Below are positions 9,159-19,087 of a stretch of 64,000 nucleotides of DNA, one piece after another. The notes beneath the pieces are model-generated. The model saw nothing but the letters and a program-made list of their open reading frames with translations. It made no database searches and had not been told where the DNA came from. The translations under genes and the position numbers were made by a program. Numbering within the stretch: the first letter of the stretch is position 1; the number at the start of each line of letters is the position of its first letter. Source of the DNA: Bacteroidota bacterium (GTDB taxonomy: Bacteria; Bacteroidota; Bacteroidia; Cytophagales; Cyclobacteriaceae); contig JAQCLE010000007.1 in the NCBI GenBank assembly GCA_027592755.1, positions 1 to 64,000 of the forward strand, in the 5' to 3' direction.

Positions 9159-9211
9159 TTGCTAAATAATAATTAATCCAGGCTTTAAAGATAATCTACT
9201 TCTTCAATCCC

Positions 9212-9991
9212 TCATTCACCAATCACAAAACCATACTTTCTTAACAGAGTCAACGATGCTTCGGAACTGAGAAAATTGATGAATTTTTGAGCCATGGATT
9301 TTGATTTTGATTTTTGAAGAATAACATAAAAATAAGGCACCAATGCAATATCAGGCCCCTCAATTGCCATCCAAAAACCATGGGATTTAAGTGCCTCGGA
9401 AAACGCAGCAGAATTTGCACTAAATGCCGCTTCAACGGTATTGAGTTTAATGTAGTGATTAACCTGACCTATTGAATTACCAAAAACCATTGATGATTCA
9501 ATAGCATTCCAAGCATCTTTTCGTATAAGCCAATCTCTGGCCGTTCTACCAAAAGGTGCAAGGTCTGGATTTGAAATCGATATTCTCTTAAAAGTTCCGT
9601 TTTTTAAACTCCACAGTAACTCATCCTTCTCAACTTTGGAAGAACTCCAGAAATAAACACGGCCATTCAGGGCAACAGCTGGAGGGTTTTCTGTTAAACC
9701 GGTCTTTGCCAACCGATTGGGATAATCAAGATCGGCCCCAATAAAAAGGTCATAAGGAGCGCCATTGAGAATTTGTGAAGTAAGTGAACCAGTCGCTGCT
9801 GAAATAAATTCAATGTTACAATTATTAATATCCTCAAAACTCTGTTCAATTTCTTGAAGTGGGAGAAGTAGACTGGAAGCTATGGCTATAGTAAGACGAT
9901 CTTGCTGAGCCATGGAAAGAACGGGGATAAAGAGAACAATGATTATTAAACCAATTTTAATCCGGTCTTCTATTTGTAGTTTTTGGTTCAA
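9212..9991 (-). CDS. modA: Molybdate ABC transporter substrate-binding protein
   Basis: A 259-residue periplasmic binding protein. A hydrophobic signal segment spans about residues 12-28 and ends at SMAQQ. The mature part starts with the type-2 binding-protein pattern (LTIAIASSLLLPLQEI) and includes AATGSLTSQILNGAPYDLFI, the region that contacts the oxyanion in ModA proteins. There are only 11 bases between the gltD stop and this start, so the mod genes are likely to be read from the gltBD transcript or from a promoter inside gltD. Confidence 0.88.
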   Translation of the reverse strand: MNQKLQIEDRIKIGLIIIVLFIPVLSMAQQDRLTIAIASSLLLPLQEIEQSFEDINNCNIEFISAATGSLTSQILNGAPYDLFIGADLDYPNRLAKTGLTENPPAVALNGRVYFWSSSKVEKDELLWSLKNGTFKRISISNPDLAPFGRTARDWLIRKDAWNAIESSMVFGNSIGQVNHYIKLNTVEAAFSANSAAFSEALKSHGFWMAIEGPDIALVPYFYVILQKSKSKSMAQKFINFLSSEASLTLLRKYGFVIGE

Positions 9992-10002
9992 AAGGATAAT
10001 AC

Positions 10003-11439
10003 TCAGATCAAACTCACTTCTTTTCCCTCCAGATAACTCACTCCCTCTAAATATTTATCAACCTCCCTGGCAACTTCTCTGCCTTCAGAAATAGCCCAAA
10101 CTATAAGTGATTGCCCTCGCCTCATATCACCTGCGGCAAAAACTCCTTCCACGCTTGTAGCATAATTATTGGCAAGAACATTGCCTCGCTCGTCCAGTTC
10201 AACCCCCAACTGATCAATCATGCCCTCCTTTTGGGGGTGAACAAAGCCAGCGGCTATTAAAACAAGTTCACAAGGCAACGTCCGCTCGGTACCTTCGATT
10301 TCTTTAAAGCCTTTATCACCCCATTCAATATTCACAACCTTCAAACCTGTCAGCTTACCCTTTTCACCAATAAATTCTTTTGTAAGAATGGCCCATTCCC
10401 TATCACAACCTTCTTCATGAGAAGATGATGTTCTTAAAACCATGGGCCATTCCGGCCAGGGATTGTTTTCAGATCGCTCATTGGGCGGCTTGCTCAGTAG
10501 TTCAATTTGGGTTACACTTTTTGCTTTATGTCTGTTGGACGTACCCACGCAGTCGGAACCAGTATCGCCCCCGCCTAATACTATCACATTCTTTTTGGTT
10601 GCTTTGATTTGATCACCGGTTAAAGGAAGTTTAGAGACCACTTTATTTTGTCTCGTAAGAAAATCCATCGCAAAATGAATGCCTTCCAAATCTCGGCCTG
10701 GTAAGGGAAGATCGCGTGGAATGGTCGAGCCCCCACATAAAACAATGCTATCGAATTCCTTTTTCAGACTATCTACTCTAATATCAAATCCAATATTCAC
10801 ATTGCACTTGAAAATCACACCCTCTTCTTCCATGATATCAAGCCGACGCTTTACTACCCATTTTTCAAGTTTAAAATCGGGTATTCCAAACCGAAGCAAA
10901 CCACCAGGCTCCTCTGCTCTTTCGAAAACAGTAACCGTGTGTCCTGCTTTATTGAGTTGCGCCGCAGCCCCTAAACCAGCTGGTCCTGAACCAATCACCG
11001 CTATCTTTTTACCTGTGCGGTGTTTTGGTGGATTCGGCTTAATAAGCCCTAATTCAAACGCTTTTTCAACAATTGTCTTCTCTATTAATTCTATTGAAAC
11101 GGGAGGTTTGTTGATTCCAAGAACACAGGACGCCTCACATGGTGCCGGACAAATTCGCCCCGTGAACTCAGGAAAATTATTGGTCATTGACAATACCTCA
11201 ATCGCCAATTTCCAATTGCCCTGGTAAACAGCATCGTTAAATTCTGGGATATTATTTCCGAGGGGGCACCCGTTATGACAAAATGGAATGCCACAATCCA
11301 TACACCTTGCAGCCTGTTTATTCGATGCTACATCAGGAAATTCGATGTACAATTCTTTATAATCATTTATTCTTTCTTTGGGGTCACGTGTTTTTGGCAA
11401 CTCCCTGTTAAACTCGAAAAATCCTGTCGGCTTTCCCAT
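10003..11439 (-). CDS. gltD: Glutamate synthase (NADPH) small subunit
   Basis: Flavoprotein subunit of GOGAT that passes electrons from NAD(P)H to GltB. The 478-residue protein starts with a Cys-rich 4Fe-4S region (CMDCGIPFCHNGCPLGNNIP, then CPAPCEASC). An FAD-binding Rossmann motif GSGPAGLGAA near residue 150 follows, and a second nucleotide motif GGGDTGSDC near 290 that binds NADPH. It starts one base after the gltB stop. Together they convert glutamine plus 2-oxoglutarate into two glutamates, completing the GS-GOGAT cycle with the GSII gene at 49425. Confidence 0.97.
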   Translation of the reverse strand: MGKPTGFFEFNRELPKTRDPKERINDYKELYIEFPDVASNKQAARCMDCGIPFCHNGCPLGNNIPEFNDAVYQGNWKLAIEVLSMTNNFPEFTGRICPAPCEASCVLGINKPPVSIELIEKTIVEKAFELGLIKPNPPKHRTGKKIAVIGSGPAGLGAAAQLNKAGHTVTVFERAEEPGGLLRFGIPDFKLEKWVVKRRLDIMEEEGVIFKCNVNIGFDIRVDSLKKEFDSIVLCGGSTIPRDLPLPGRDLEGIHFAMDFLTRQNKVVSKLPLTGDQIKATKKNVIVLGGGDTGSDCVGTSNRHKAKSVTQIELLSKPPNERSENNPWPEWPMVLRTSSSHEEGCDREWAILTKEFIGEKGKLTGLKVVNIEWGDKGFKEIEGTERTLPCELVLIAAGFVHPQKEGMIDQLGVELDERGNVLANNYATSVEGVFAAGDMRRGQSLIVWAISEGREVAREVDKYLEGVSYLEGKEVSLI

Positions 11440-11440
11440 C

Positions 11441-14400
11441 TTAAACTGACTCCTTCTGTAATTTCTTCTGCTTACTTAAAACTGCCTTATATTCGGTTGG
11501 CATAACTTTCGTAAAATGAATGAGGTTATTTCCCCAATCTGACAGAATTTCTTCAGCCAGACGACTGCCAGTAAACTTCATATGCTTAATAATTAATTGT
11601 TTTATGAAGTTAGCATCTTCAAAATCCGGGATTTCAAACTTAACCATCTCCATGTTACACAGATTATTAAACTCCTTATCCGGGTTGTAGACATAGGTAA
11701 TGCCACCGCTCATACCCGCAGCAAAGTTTTTACCTGTTTTTCCAAGGATAACTACCCGGCCCCCGGTCATGTACTCACATCCGTGATCGCCGACTCCTTC
11801 AACAATAGCAATAGCACCTGAATTTCGAACTCCAAAGCGTTCGCCGGCAATCCCACTGACATATACCTCTCCAGCTGTAGCGCCATATAATGCAACGTTT
11901 CCTATAATAGTCTGTTCATAGGCTAAGAAGTTGGATTCTCTGTGAGGATAAACAATCAACTGACCACCGGACAAGCCTTTACCGAAGTAGTCATTGGCTT
12001 CTCCCTCGAGGACAAACTTTATACCTGGCGCCGCAAATGCCCCGAAACTTTGGCCAGCAGATCCTCGGAAATTGAACTTTATTGTGCCTGCAGGTAAACC
12101 TACTCCTTTGTATTTTCTAGAGATTTCATTGGAGAGCATTGCTCCAACCGCTCTATCTGTATTTACTATTTTGAATTTCCCTTTGGAAACTTCTCCTGAC
12201 TCCAACGAAAGCCTGGCCGCGTCTATTAGCTTTTTATCAAGAACATTCTCGATGTCGTGTTGCTGCTTACGTTTGTTGTAAACATGGTTTTCATCCGATT
12301 CAGGTATCCGGTAAATGATAGATTCAAGTTGTAGTTTTTTTAACCTTGAATTCTTGATATCATTCCGTACTTCCAATAAATCAGATCTGCCAATCATTTC
12401 ATTAACAGTCCTGATTCCTAAAGACGCCATTATTTCTCTGAGGTCATGTGCCAGAAATTTAAAAAGATTAACAACATGATCAGGATCACCCGAAAATAGT
12501 TTTCTCAACTCCTCATTCTGAGTTGCAATACCTACGGGGCATGTATTCAAATGACATTTTCTCATCAAAATACAGCCTTCAACGACAAGCGCTGCTGTGG
12601 ATATACCCCATTCTTCGGCCCCGAGTAAAGCCGCTATGGCAATATCACGTCCTGTTCGAAGTTGTCCGTCTGTCTGTAATACAATACGATCGCGAAGATT
12701 GTTCATAACCAGGGTCTGATGAGCTTCAGCCAGACCCAATTCCCATGGCAAACCTGCATGCCTGATTGAACTCAGAGGAGAAGCGCCGGTACCCCCATCT
12801 CCTCCAGATATTAAAATCACATCGGCCATTGCTTTAGCAACCCCTGCAGCCACTGTTCCTACTCCAGCTTCTGACACTAATTTGACATTAATTCTTGCCC
12901 TGCGATTAGCGTTTTTTAAATCAAATATTAACTGCGCAAGATCCTCAATCGAATAGATATCGTGATGAGGTGGAGGTGAAATCAAGCCAACACCAGGTGT
13001 TGAATTTCTCACTCTTCCAATCCACTCATCTACCTTGTGGCCGGGTAGTTGTCCCCCTTCACCTGGTTTAGCACCCTGGGCTATTTTTATCTGTAGCTCA
13101 CTTGCATTAGTAAGATAATAACTTGAAACACCGAACCTCCCAGAAGCCACTTGTTTAATGGCTGACCGCTCCCAATCACCATTTGGCTTGCGATCATAAC
13201 GAATGGGATCTTCTCCGCCTTCACCGCTGTTGCTTTTACCGCCAATCCTGTTCATGGCAATGGCTAAAGTCGAATGAGCTTCATGCGATATTGAACCAAA
13301 AGACATAGCGCCTGTTGCAAATCGTCTAAAGATTGCCTCAGCAGGCTCTACTTCCGAAAGTGGTATCGACTTTGTCTTTTTGAAATCAAACATACTTCTC
13401 AGTGTAATAGCACGTTCAGATTGAGAATTAATTTTTTCCGTGTATCTCTTATAGAGTGTATAGTCGTCCTTACGGGTAGAAAGCTGTAATAAATGAATAG
13501 TATCCGGATTAAAAAGATGGGCCTCCCCATTTCGCTTCCACTGGTAAAGACCACCTACTGGTAACTTATCGCTATTTGGATTGTCAGTATCGTATGCAAA
13601 ACGATGCCTCCTTAAAATATCGTTAGCAATGTCATCAAAATCCAGACCTCCAATCCGTGATGTGGTGCCTTTGAAGCATTTTTCCACAACTTCATCTCCC
13701 AATCCAATGCATTCAAATATTTGTGATCCCTGGTATGACGCGAGTGTCGAAATCCCCATCTTCGACATCACCTTCAGCAGCCCATTGCCAATGGCTTTGG
13801 TATAGTTTGCAAAAATCTTGTCTTCATCATGATCTTCCACCAAACCATCCTTTCTCATCTGTCTGATCGTTTCGAAAGCCATGTAGGGATAAACTGCTGA
13901 TGCACCGTATCCGACGAGGGTGGCAAAATGATGAACCTCGGCTGCATCTCCAGCCTCCACCACCAAGCCAGTGCGCGAACGCAGTTGATTGTCAACAAGA
14001 TGGTGCTGAACAGCTCCGATGGCCATAAGCGAAGGGATAGGGGCCAAACTTTTACTTATACCCTTATCACTAATTATCAGGATATTAACACCATCCATAA
14101 CGGCTATTTCAGCCTTCTTACAAAGTACATCCAGGCCTTTTTCAAGACTTCCTTTATTGCCATCCGCCTTGAAAACGGCATCAATCACTTCAACCCTGTA
14201 GTCCTTAATCTCCAATTGCCTCAATTTCTCAAACATCTCAAGACTGAGGACCGGTTGAGAAATATGAATTTGTCTTGAGTGTATAGGACTCTCAGTAAGG
14301 ATATTATGATTTGAACCTACTCGAGTAAATATTGCCATTACCAGCCGCTCCCTGATAGGGTCAATGGCGGGATTACTTACCTGGGCAAAATGTTGTTTAA

Positions 14401-15997
14401 AATAATGAGATAAATGCTGATTTTGATTTGATAAAACGGCAAGTGGTGTATCTGCACCCATCGATCCAAGGGGCTCCTTACCTCCTTCGGCCATCGGCTT
14501 AATAAGTACGTTGAGATCTTCAGTCGAAAAACCAAAAGCCTGCTGGTATTTCCTGACCTTATCCTTAGACATCGGTTTGGGCATATTCTCTGGAATAGGC
14601 ATATGTCTTAGCTTGCTTCGGTTCTTTCTCACCCATTCCTTATAGGGTTGCTGATTCATCAGTTCTGTCTTCAAGTCAACATCATCTCTGAATTTTCCAT
14701 GATGCAGATCGGCGACAATCATTTTGCCCGGCTCGAGCCTACCCTTCTTTATAACTATTGCAGGATCAACCTCAAGTGCGCCAGCCTCAGAAGATACAAT
14801 CAGTCGATCGTCATTCGTAAGACAATACCTCCCAGGTCGCAAACCGTTCCTGTCGAGCGTGGCCCCGACCATTCGGCCATCAGCAAAACATAAGGCCGCG
14901 GGTCCATCCCAGGGTTCCATTAGTGAAGCATGAAATTGATAATATGCTTTTTTGTCCTGGTTCATTAATTCATTATCCTGCCAGGCTTCAGGAACCAGCA
15001 TTGTCATAACATGAGGAGTGCTCCTACCACATAGAAAGAGCATTTCCACCATAGCATCAAGATTGGAAGAATCAGAGTTCCTCGGATTACATATTGGCAA
15101 CAAAATCTCCATCTCATCTTTTGTGAAATAAGGCGTTTCAAATAATGCTTCTTTGGAACGCATCTTTAAAACGTTACCCCTTATCGTATTGATCTCGCCA
15201 TTATGGGCGAGATAACGGAACGGTTGTGCAAGTTGCCAGCTGGGAAAAGTATTTGTCGAAAACCTCGAATGGATCATAGCAAAATTCGACTTCAATCTGG
15301 TGTCAGTAAGATCAGAGAAATAGTGCCTTAATTGGTCGGTTCTTAATTGACCTTTATAAACAATCCTTCGGCAGGAAAATGAGGGAACATAACACTCATT
15401 TTCAATGTGTTTAACACCCTGATTAAGCTTTTGAGTTAGGTATTTACGAAGAACAAATAACTTACGTTCAAGAAATATAGAATCATCAAACTTCTCCTTA
15501 TAGCGAACAAAAAGTTGTTCAATCCATGGTGAAATTTTTAATGATGTTTTTCCTGCAAATTTCGTATTAACCGGAACTACCCTGTAGCCTATAATTTCAA
15601 ACCCCCTGGCCGCAACGTAGTCACGGATTCTCAGTTTATAAATTTTTCGTGTAGCCTCATCCTGAGGAAAATAAATCAAACCCACTCCGAACTGCTCTGG
15701 AGCTTCTTTAAGTTCAAAACCAGACTTTGGTACAACTTCGGTAAAAAATTCGTAAGGTATTTGAGTCATAATTCCAGCCCCATCACCTGTATCCAATTCA
15801 CAACCCTTCCCACCACGATGCTCCATACACTCCAGCATTGACAGTGAATCCTTGATTATTGAGTTAGACCTAATTCCTTTAATATTAGCTATAAACCCAA
15901 TCCCACAAGAGTCTCTCTCAAACTCTGACCGATATAGTGACTTGTTCTTCTTGATACCCGACATACCCTCAATTGATAGTTTCGCCATTGTAGCCAT
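11441..15997 (-). CDS. gltB: Glutamate synthase large subunit
   Basis: A 1518-residue GOGAT alpha subunit. A leader of 30 residues precedes Cys31 (in ERDSCGIGF), the N-terminal nucleophile of the class II glutaminase domain, so proteolytic maturation is expected. The domain order is glutaminase (31-430), central domain (about 480-790), FMN-binding synthase barrel (about 840-1210) and C-terminal beta-helix (about 1270-1500). The 3Fe-4S ligands lie in CILMRKCHLNTCPVG. ATGs at codons 1 and 4 are both possible starts. The gene is divergent from ppc, with a 324-base gap that carries candidate promoters for both. Confidence 0.98.
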   Translation of the reverse strand: MATMAKLSIEGMSGIKKNKSLYRSEFERDSCGIGFIANIKGIRSNSIIKDSLSMLECMEHRGGKGCELDTGDGAGIMTQIPYEFFTEVVPKSGFELKEAPEQFGVGLIYFPQDEATRKIYKLRIRDYVAARGFEIIGYRVVPVNTKFAGKTSLKISPWIEQLFVRYKEKFDDSIFLERKLFVLRKYLTQKLNQGVKHIENECYVPSFSCRRIVYKGQLRTDQLRHYFSDLTDTRLKSNFAMIHSRFSTNTFPSWQLAQPFRYLAHNGEINTIRGNVLKMRSKEALFETPYFTKDEMEILLPICNPRNSDSSNLDAMVEMLFLCGRSTPHVMTMLVPEAWQDNELMNQDKKAYYQFHASLMEPWDGPAALCFADGRMVGATLDRNGLRPGRYCLTNDDRLIVSSEAGALEVDPAIVIKKGRLEPGKMIVADLHHGKFRDDVDLKTELMNQQPYKEWVRKNRSKLRHMPIPENMPKPMSKDKVRKYQQAFGFSTEDLNVLIKPMAEGGKEPLGSMGADTPLAVLSNQNQHLSHYFKQHFAQVSNPAIDPIRERLVMAIFTRVGSNHNILTESPIHSRQIHISQPVLSLEMFEKLRQLEIKDYRVEVIDAVFKADGNKGSLEKGLDVLCKKAEIAVMDGVNILIISDKGISKSLAPIPSLMAIGAVQHHLVDNQLRSRTGLVVEAGDAAEVHHFATLVGYGASAVYPYMAFETIRQMRKDGLVEDHDEDKIFANYTKAIGNGLLKVMSKMGISTLASYQGSQIFECIGLGDEVVEKCFKGTTSRIGGLDFDDIANDILRRHRFAYDTDNPNSDKLPVGGLYQWKRNGEAHLFNPDTIHLLQLSTRKDDYTLYKRYTEKINSQSERAITLRSMFDFKKTKSIPLSEVEPAEAIFRRFATGAMSFGSISHEAHSTLAIAMNRIGGKSNSGEGGEDPIRYDRKPNGDWERSAIKQVASGRFGVSSYYLTNASELQIKIAQGAKPGEGGQLPGHKVDEWIGRVRNSTPGVGLISPPPHHDIYSIEDLAQLIFDLKNANRRARINVKLVSEAGVGTVAAGVAKAMADVILISGGDGGTGASPLSSIRHAGLPWELGLAEAHQTLVMNNLRDRIVLQTDGQLRTGRDIAIAALLGAEEWGISTAALVVEGCILMRKCHLNTCPVGIATQNEELRKLFSGDPDHVVNLFKFLAHDLREIMASLGIRTVNEMIGRSDLLEVRNDIKNSRLKKLQLESIIYRIPESDENHVYNKRKQQHDIENVLDKKLIDAARLSLESGEVSKGKFKIVNTDRAVGAMLSNEISRKYKGVGLPAGTIKFNFRGSAGQSFGAFAAPGIKFVLEGEANDYFGKGLSGGQLIVYPHRESNFLAYEQTIIGNVALYGATAGEVYVSGIAGERFGVRNSGAIAIVEGVGDHGCEYMTGGRVVILGKTGKNFAAGMSGGITYVYNPDKEFNNLCNMEMVKFEIPDFEDANFIKQLIIKHMKFTGSRLAEEILSDWGNNLIHFTKVMPTEYKAVLSKQKKLQKESV

Positions 15998-16194
15998 ACT
16001 CCATCATTTATTAATGAAGTTTAAAAAAGATTAAAGCTTTGAGAACATTCTTAAAATATAAGAAATCAAATTTTTAAGATCAAGGTGGCGTTATTAAAAA
16101 TATTGTAAATCAGTACGTACTCAAATCCTCCAATTTATTAATCTCATAACTGGTTCTCATTCATTCCATTATAATAGTTAATTAAGTCCAAATT

Positions 16195-16224
16195 CAAAAA
16201 TACCTCTTCTATCTTTGAGTTCAA
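16195..16224 (-). promoter_or_regulatory. Candidate gltB promoter (-33 TTG, -7 TATTTTTG)
   Basis: On the minus strand, TTG (complement of 16222-16224) is followed after 19 bases by TATTTTTG (complement of 16195-16202). This fits the Bacteroidota TTTG-N19..21-TAnnTTTG pattern. It implies a gltB leader of about 190 bases. The match is short and could be chance in AT-rich DNA. Confidence 0.35.
16210..16217 (+). promoter_or_regulatory. Candidate ppc -7 element
   Basis: TATCTTTG matches TAnnTTTG and points toward ppc, about 105 bases before its ATG. No good -33 element was seen. It overlaps the span of the candidate gltB promoter on the other strand, so the two could exclude each other. Confidence 0.3.
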
Positions 16225-16321
16225 TTGCCAACCCTTTCAAACTATTTTTATTCATTTACTTGCTTTACTTTTCGATACTCATTAAAATCCACTTTTACGA
16301 ACCATTTCATCAGAAAATTCA

Positions 16322-19084
16322 ATGAATAATATTTTAAAAAACATAAAATCAGAACTTGGAAAGCCTTATGAAGATCTTGAATTTATTCTTGAATGTTTCA
16401 GAGAAACACTGGTTGAAAGCGGTGAAAAAGAGATGTCAAAATATATTCCCTGGATTAATGATGTTGAGTTAAAACCAGCTGAAATAACTAATAAGCACCT
16501 CCAGATTTATTCAATGTCTTTCCAGTTACTCAATATGGTTGAGATTAATGCAGCCGTACAGCAACGGAGAGGAAAGGAAGAGGGTCATGGTATGGCCAGC
16601 ATCAGCGGACTCTGGGCAGAAAACTTGGAACGCTTGAAGAAATTGGGTATCAAAGAGCAAGAAATTGCTGAATGTCTTGATGAAATTAGGGTCGAACCAG
16701 TGTTGACGGCACATCCTACAGAGGCTAAGCGTTCTACAATTCTCGAACACCATCGATCTCTATACCTGCTATTGGTGCAGCGAGAAAATAACATGTACAA
16801 CTCAATTGAGCATAATGAAATCAGAGAGGAAATTAAGCTCCAAATAGACCGAATCTGGAGAACTGGTGAAATTTACATGGAAAAGCCCGATGTACGTTCA
16901 GAATTGAGCAATGTACTCTATTACCTAACGAATGTATTTCCAACGGTAATTCCAATCCTAAATAAAAGGTTAAAGCAAGCTTGGCATGAATCAGGATTTA
17001 ACAAAGAGCTGCTCAACAACCATTGGCCCAGTGTGACTTTTGGAAATTGGGTAGGTGGTGACCGTGATGGGCATCCACTGGTCACAGCGGAAGTCACAAA
17101 AGAAGCATTGCTTACGCTTCGGTTAAATGCTTTTATTGTTATTAGAAGGGGTCTTATTGATCTTTCAAAGCACCTGAGCTTCGCGTGCGACTATGATAAC
17201 GCTCCCAAAATATTGAAGGATCGTCTGTCGAAACTTTTGTATGAAATGGGTGAGGAAGGAGATCTGGCTTATCAAAGGAATAAAGGTGAGGTTTTCAGGC
17301 AATTCCTAAATCTGATTACTGCAAAACTTCCAGTTGACGTCAAAAGACAGCATGCTACTCAACTTAATGAAAAGGCATGGAGTTATATCAAACCCGATGA
17401 ATTATTGGGTGATCTTTATATTCTCGAGGAAGCACTTATTGAATACGGCGCTCATGCAGCAGCTCATACCGATGTGAAAGAGGGGATTTTGTTGGTTGAA
17501 TCATTTGGGTTTCAACTGGCTCACCTTGATGTAAGGCAAAATAGTTCTTTCCATGATAAGGCTTTTTCACAGTTGATGGCATCAGGTCATTTGAATGACA
17601 CAAATTTCTTGAAATGGAATGAAGATCAACGTCTTGAATTTATTAATACAGAATTAAAACTTAACCGCCCCTTTACTCATCGTCACATTACACTTGGGAA
17701 TGAGGCCAAGGCAGTTGTTGATAGTCTTGAGGTACTGGCAACTCATGTTTATAAATATGGACCAGAGGGTCTCGGATCACTCATTGTAAGCATGACTAGA
17801 AGCCTTTCAGATCTCTTAATGGTCTATCTTTTAGCTCGTGAAGCCGGTTTGACACAGGAAATTGAAGAAGGAATAATTTGCATGTTACCTGTTGTCCCAT
17901 TGTTTGAGACCATTGAAGATTTAGAAGCTGCACCGCAAATACTTGATGATTTTCTGTCGCATGAGTTCGTAATAAGAAGTATCAAATACAAACAAATGGT
18001 TGAGGGAACAACCCATCGGATTCAGCAAGTAATGATCGGTTATAGTGACAGTAACAAAGACGGAGGGATCATGTCCAGTCAATGGAATCTGTATAAAGTA
18101 CAGAGCAAGTTAACAGAAGTTGGGTCAAAACATGGTGTCAGAATTCGTTTCTTTCACGGAAAAGGGGGAACAATTAGTCGCGGCTCAGGCCCTTCTCATT
18201 GGTTTGTTAGAGCATTACCACCTTCAGCAGTAAGCACTAATATCAGACTTACCGAACAAGGTGAAACAATTGCTCAGAAGTACGCGAATAAGGTCAATGC
18301 GGCCTATAACCTGGAACTCCTCCTTGCCAGTGCAACGGCTCAAACATTGATAGACAGGCATAGGAAAAAATCAGAACATCCATTTGCAGATGTGCTCGAA
18401 ATACTGGCGACTGACAGTAAATCGCATTACGAAAATCTCCTGAACCATAAATATTTTATCCAATTCTTTGGTGAAGCGACGCCCATTGATGTTATCGAAT
18501 CGAGCAAGATCGGATCGAGGCCAGCGCGAAGAACCGGAAAAAGGAGCCTTGAAGATTTAAGAGCCATCCCATGGGTTTTTAGCTGGTCACAGTCCAGGTT
18601 CAACATGACCAGTTGGTATGGGTTAGGTTCTGCATTGATGAATTTCAGAAATAACCAGCCCGACCGATTCAAGGAATTCAAAGAAGCCGTTAAATCAGAT
18701 AGTGTGATCAGGTATGTGCTTACCAATGTTGATACGAGTCTTGCTGCTACCGATACCGAAATAATTAAAGCTTACGCCTCGCTTGTAACAAATGAGGAAG
18801 TTCGGAAACCTGTGCTAAAATTATTCCTCGATGAATTAGCAAGAACAAACGAAATTATGGAAGATATCCTGGAAAGGCCCCTAAAAGAGAGGAGGAGAAA
18901 TCATTATTATTCCAATCAGCTGAGGGCCATGGGTATGGACGAAATTCATTACCACCAGGTATACCTTCTTCGTAAGTGGCGTCAGGCGAAAAATGAGGGG
19001 GATGACGAGAAAAGTGAAGAGCTTCTTGTCAGCCTTTTATTATCGATTAATGTACTTGCTGGCGCTATGCGCAACACGGGTTGA
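16322..19084 (+). CDS. ppc: Phosphoenolpyruvate carboxylase
   Basis: Fixes bicarbonate onto PEP to give oxaloacetate, an anaplerotic step that supplies carbon for aspartate and glutamate. The protein has 920 residues. The catalytic H131 sits in LTAHPTEAKR. The glycine-rich loop is at residues 612-624 (HGKGGTISRGSGP). The C-terminus ends MRNTG, close to the usual QNTG end that closes the active site. In the loop, the normally conserved Arg of GRGG is Lys, and the second half is SRGSGP instead of GRGG(A/G)P. The gene converges on the caspase gene with a three-base gap. It is read divergently from gltB. Confidence 0.96.
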   Translation: MNNILKNIKSELGKPYEDLEFILECFRETLVESGEKEMSKYIPWINDVELKPAEITNKHLQIYSMSFQLLNMVEINAAVQQRRGKEEGHGMASISGLWAENLERLKKLGIKEQEIAECLDEIRVEPVLTAHPTEAKRSTILEHHRSLYLLLVQRENNMYNSIEHNEIREEIKLQIDRIWRTGEIYMEKPDVRSELSNVLYYLTNVFPTVIPILNKRLKQAWHESGFNKELLNNHWPSVTFGNWVGGDRDGHPLVTAEVTKEALLTLRLNAFIVIRRGLIDLSKHLSFACDYDNAPKILKDRLSKLLYEMGEEGDLAYQRNKGEVFRQFLNLITAKLPVDVKRQHATQLNEKAWSYIKPDELLGDLYILEEALIEYGAHAAAHTDVKEGILLVESFGFQLAHLDVRQNSSFHDKAFSQLMASGHLNDTNFLKWNEDQRLEFINTELKLNRPFTHRHITLGNEAKAVVDSLEVLATHVYKYGPEGLGSLIVSMTRSLSDLLMVYLLAREAGLTQEIEEGIICMLPVVPLFETIEDLEAAPQILDDFLSHEFVIRSIKYKQMVEGTTHRIQQVMIGYSDSNKDGGIMSSQWNLYKVQSKLTEVGSKHGVRIRFFHGKGGTISRGSGPSHWFVRALPPSAVSTNIRLTEQGETIAQKYANKVNAAYNLELLLASATAQTLIDRHRKKSEHPFADVLEILATDSKSHYENLLNHKYFIQFFGEATPIDVIESSKIGSRPARRTGKRSLEDLRAIPWVFSWSQSRFNMTSWYGLGSALMNFRNNQPDRFKEFKEAVKSDSVIRYVLTNVDTSLAATDTEIIKAYASLVTNEEVRKPVLKLFLDELARTNEIMEDILERPLKERRRNHYYSNQLRAMGMDEIHYHQVYLLRKWRQAKNEGDDEKSEELLVSLLLSINVLAGAMRNTG

Positions 19085-19087
19085 CGG

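Larger units (their letters stand above)
15998..16321. other. Divergent intergenic region between gltB and ppc
   Basis: AT-rich 324-base gap. It holds two facing promoter-like elements, listed separately, and no ORF, tRNA or clear hairpin. Both flanking genes feed nitrogen assimilation, so shared regulation is plausible. Confidence 0.5.

Noticed and set aside
11994-14933. Several plus-strand open frames of 60-116 codons opposite gltB
   Set aside because: They have no recognisable domains and follow the codon structure of gltB on the other strand, so they are shadows.
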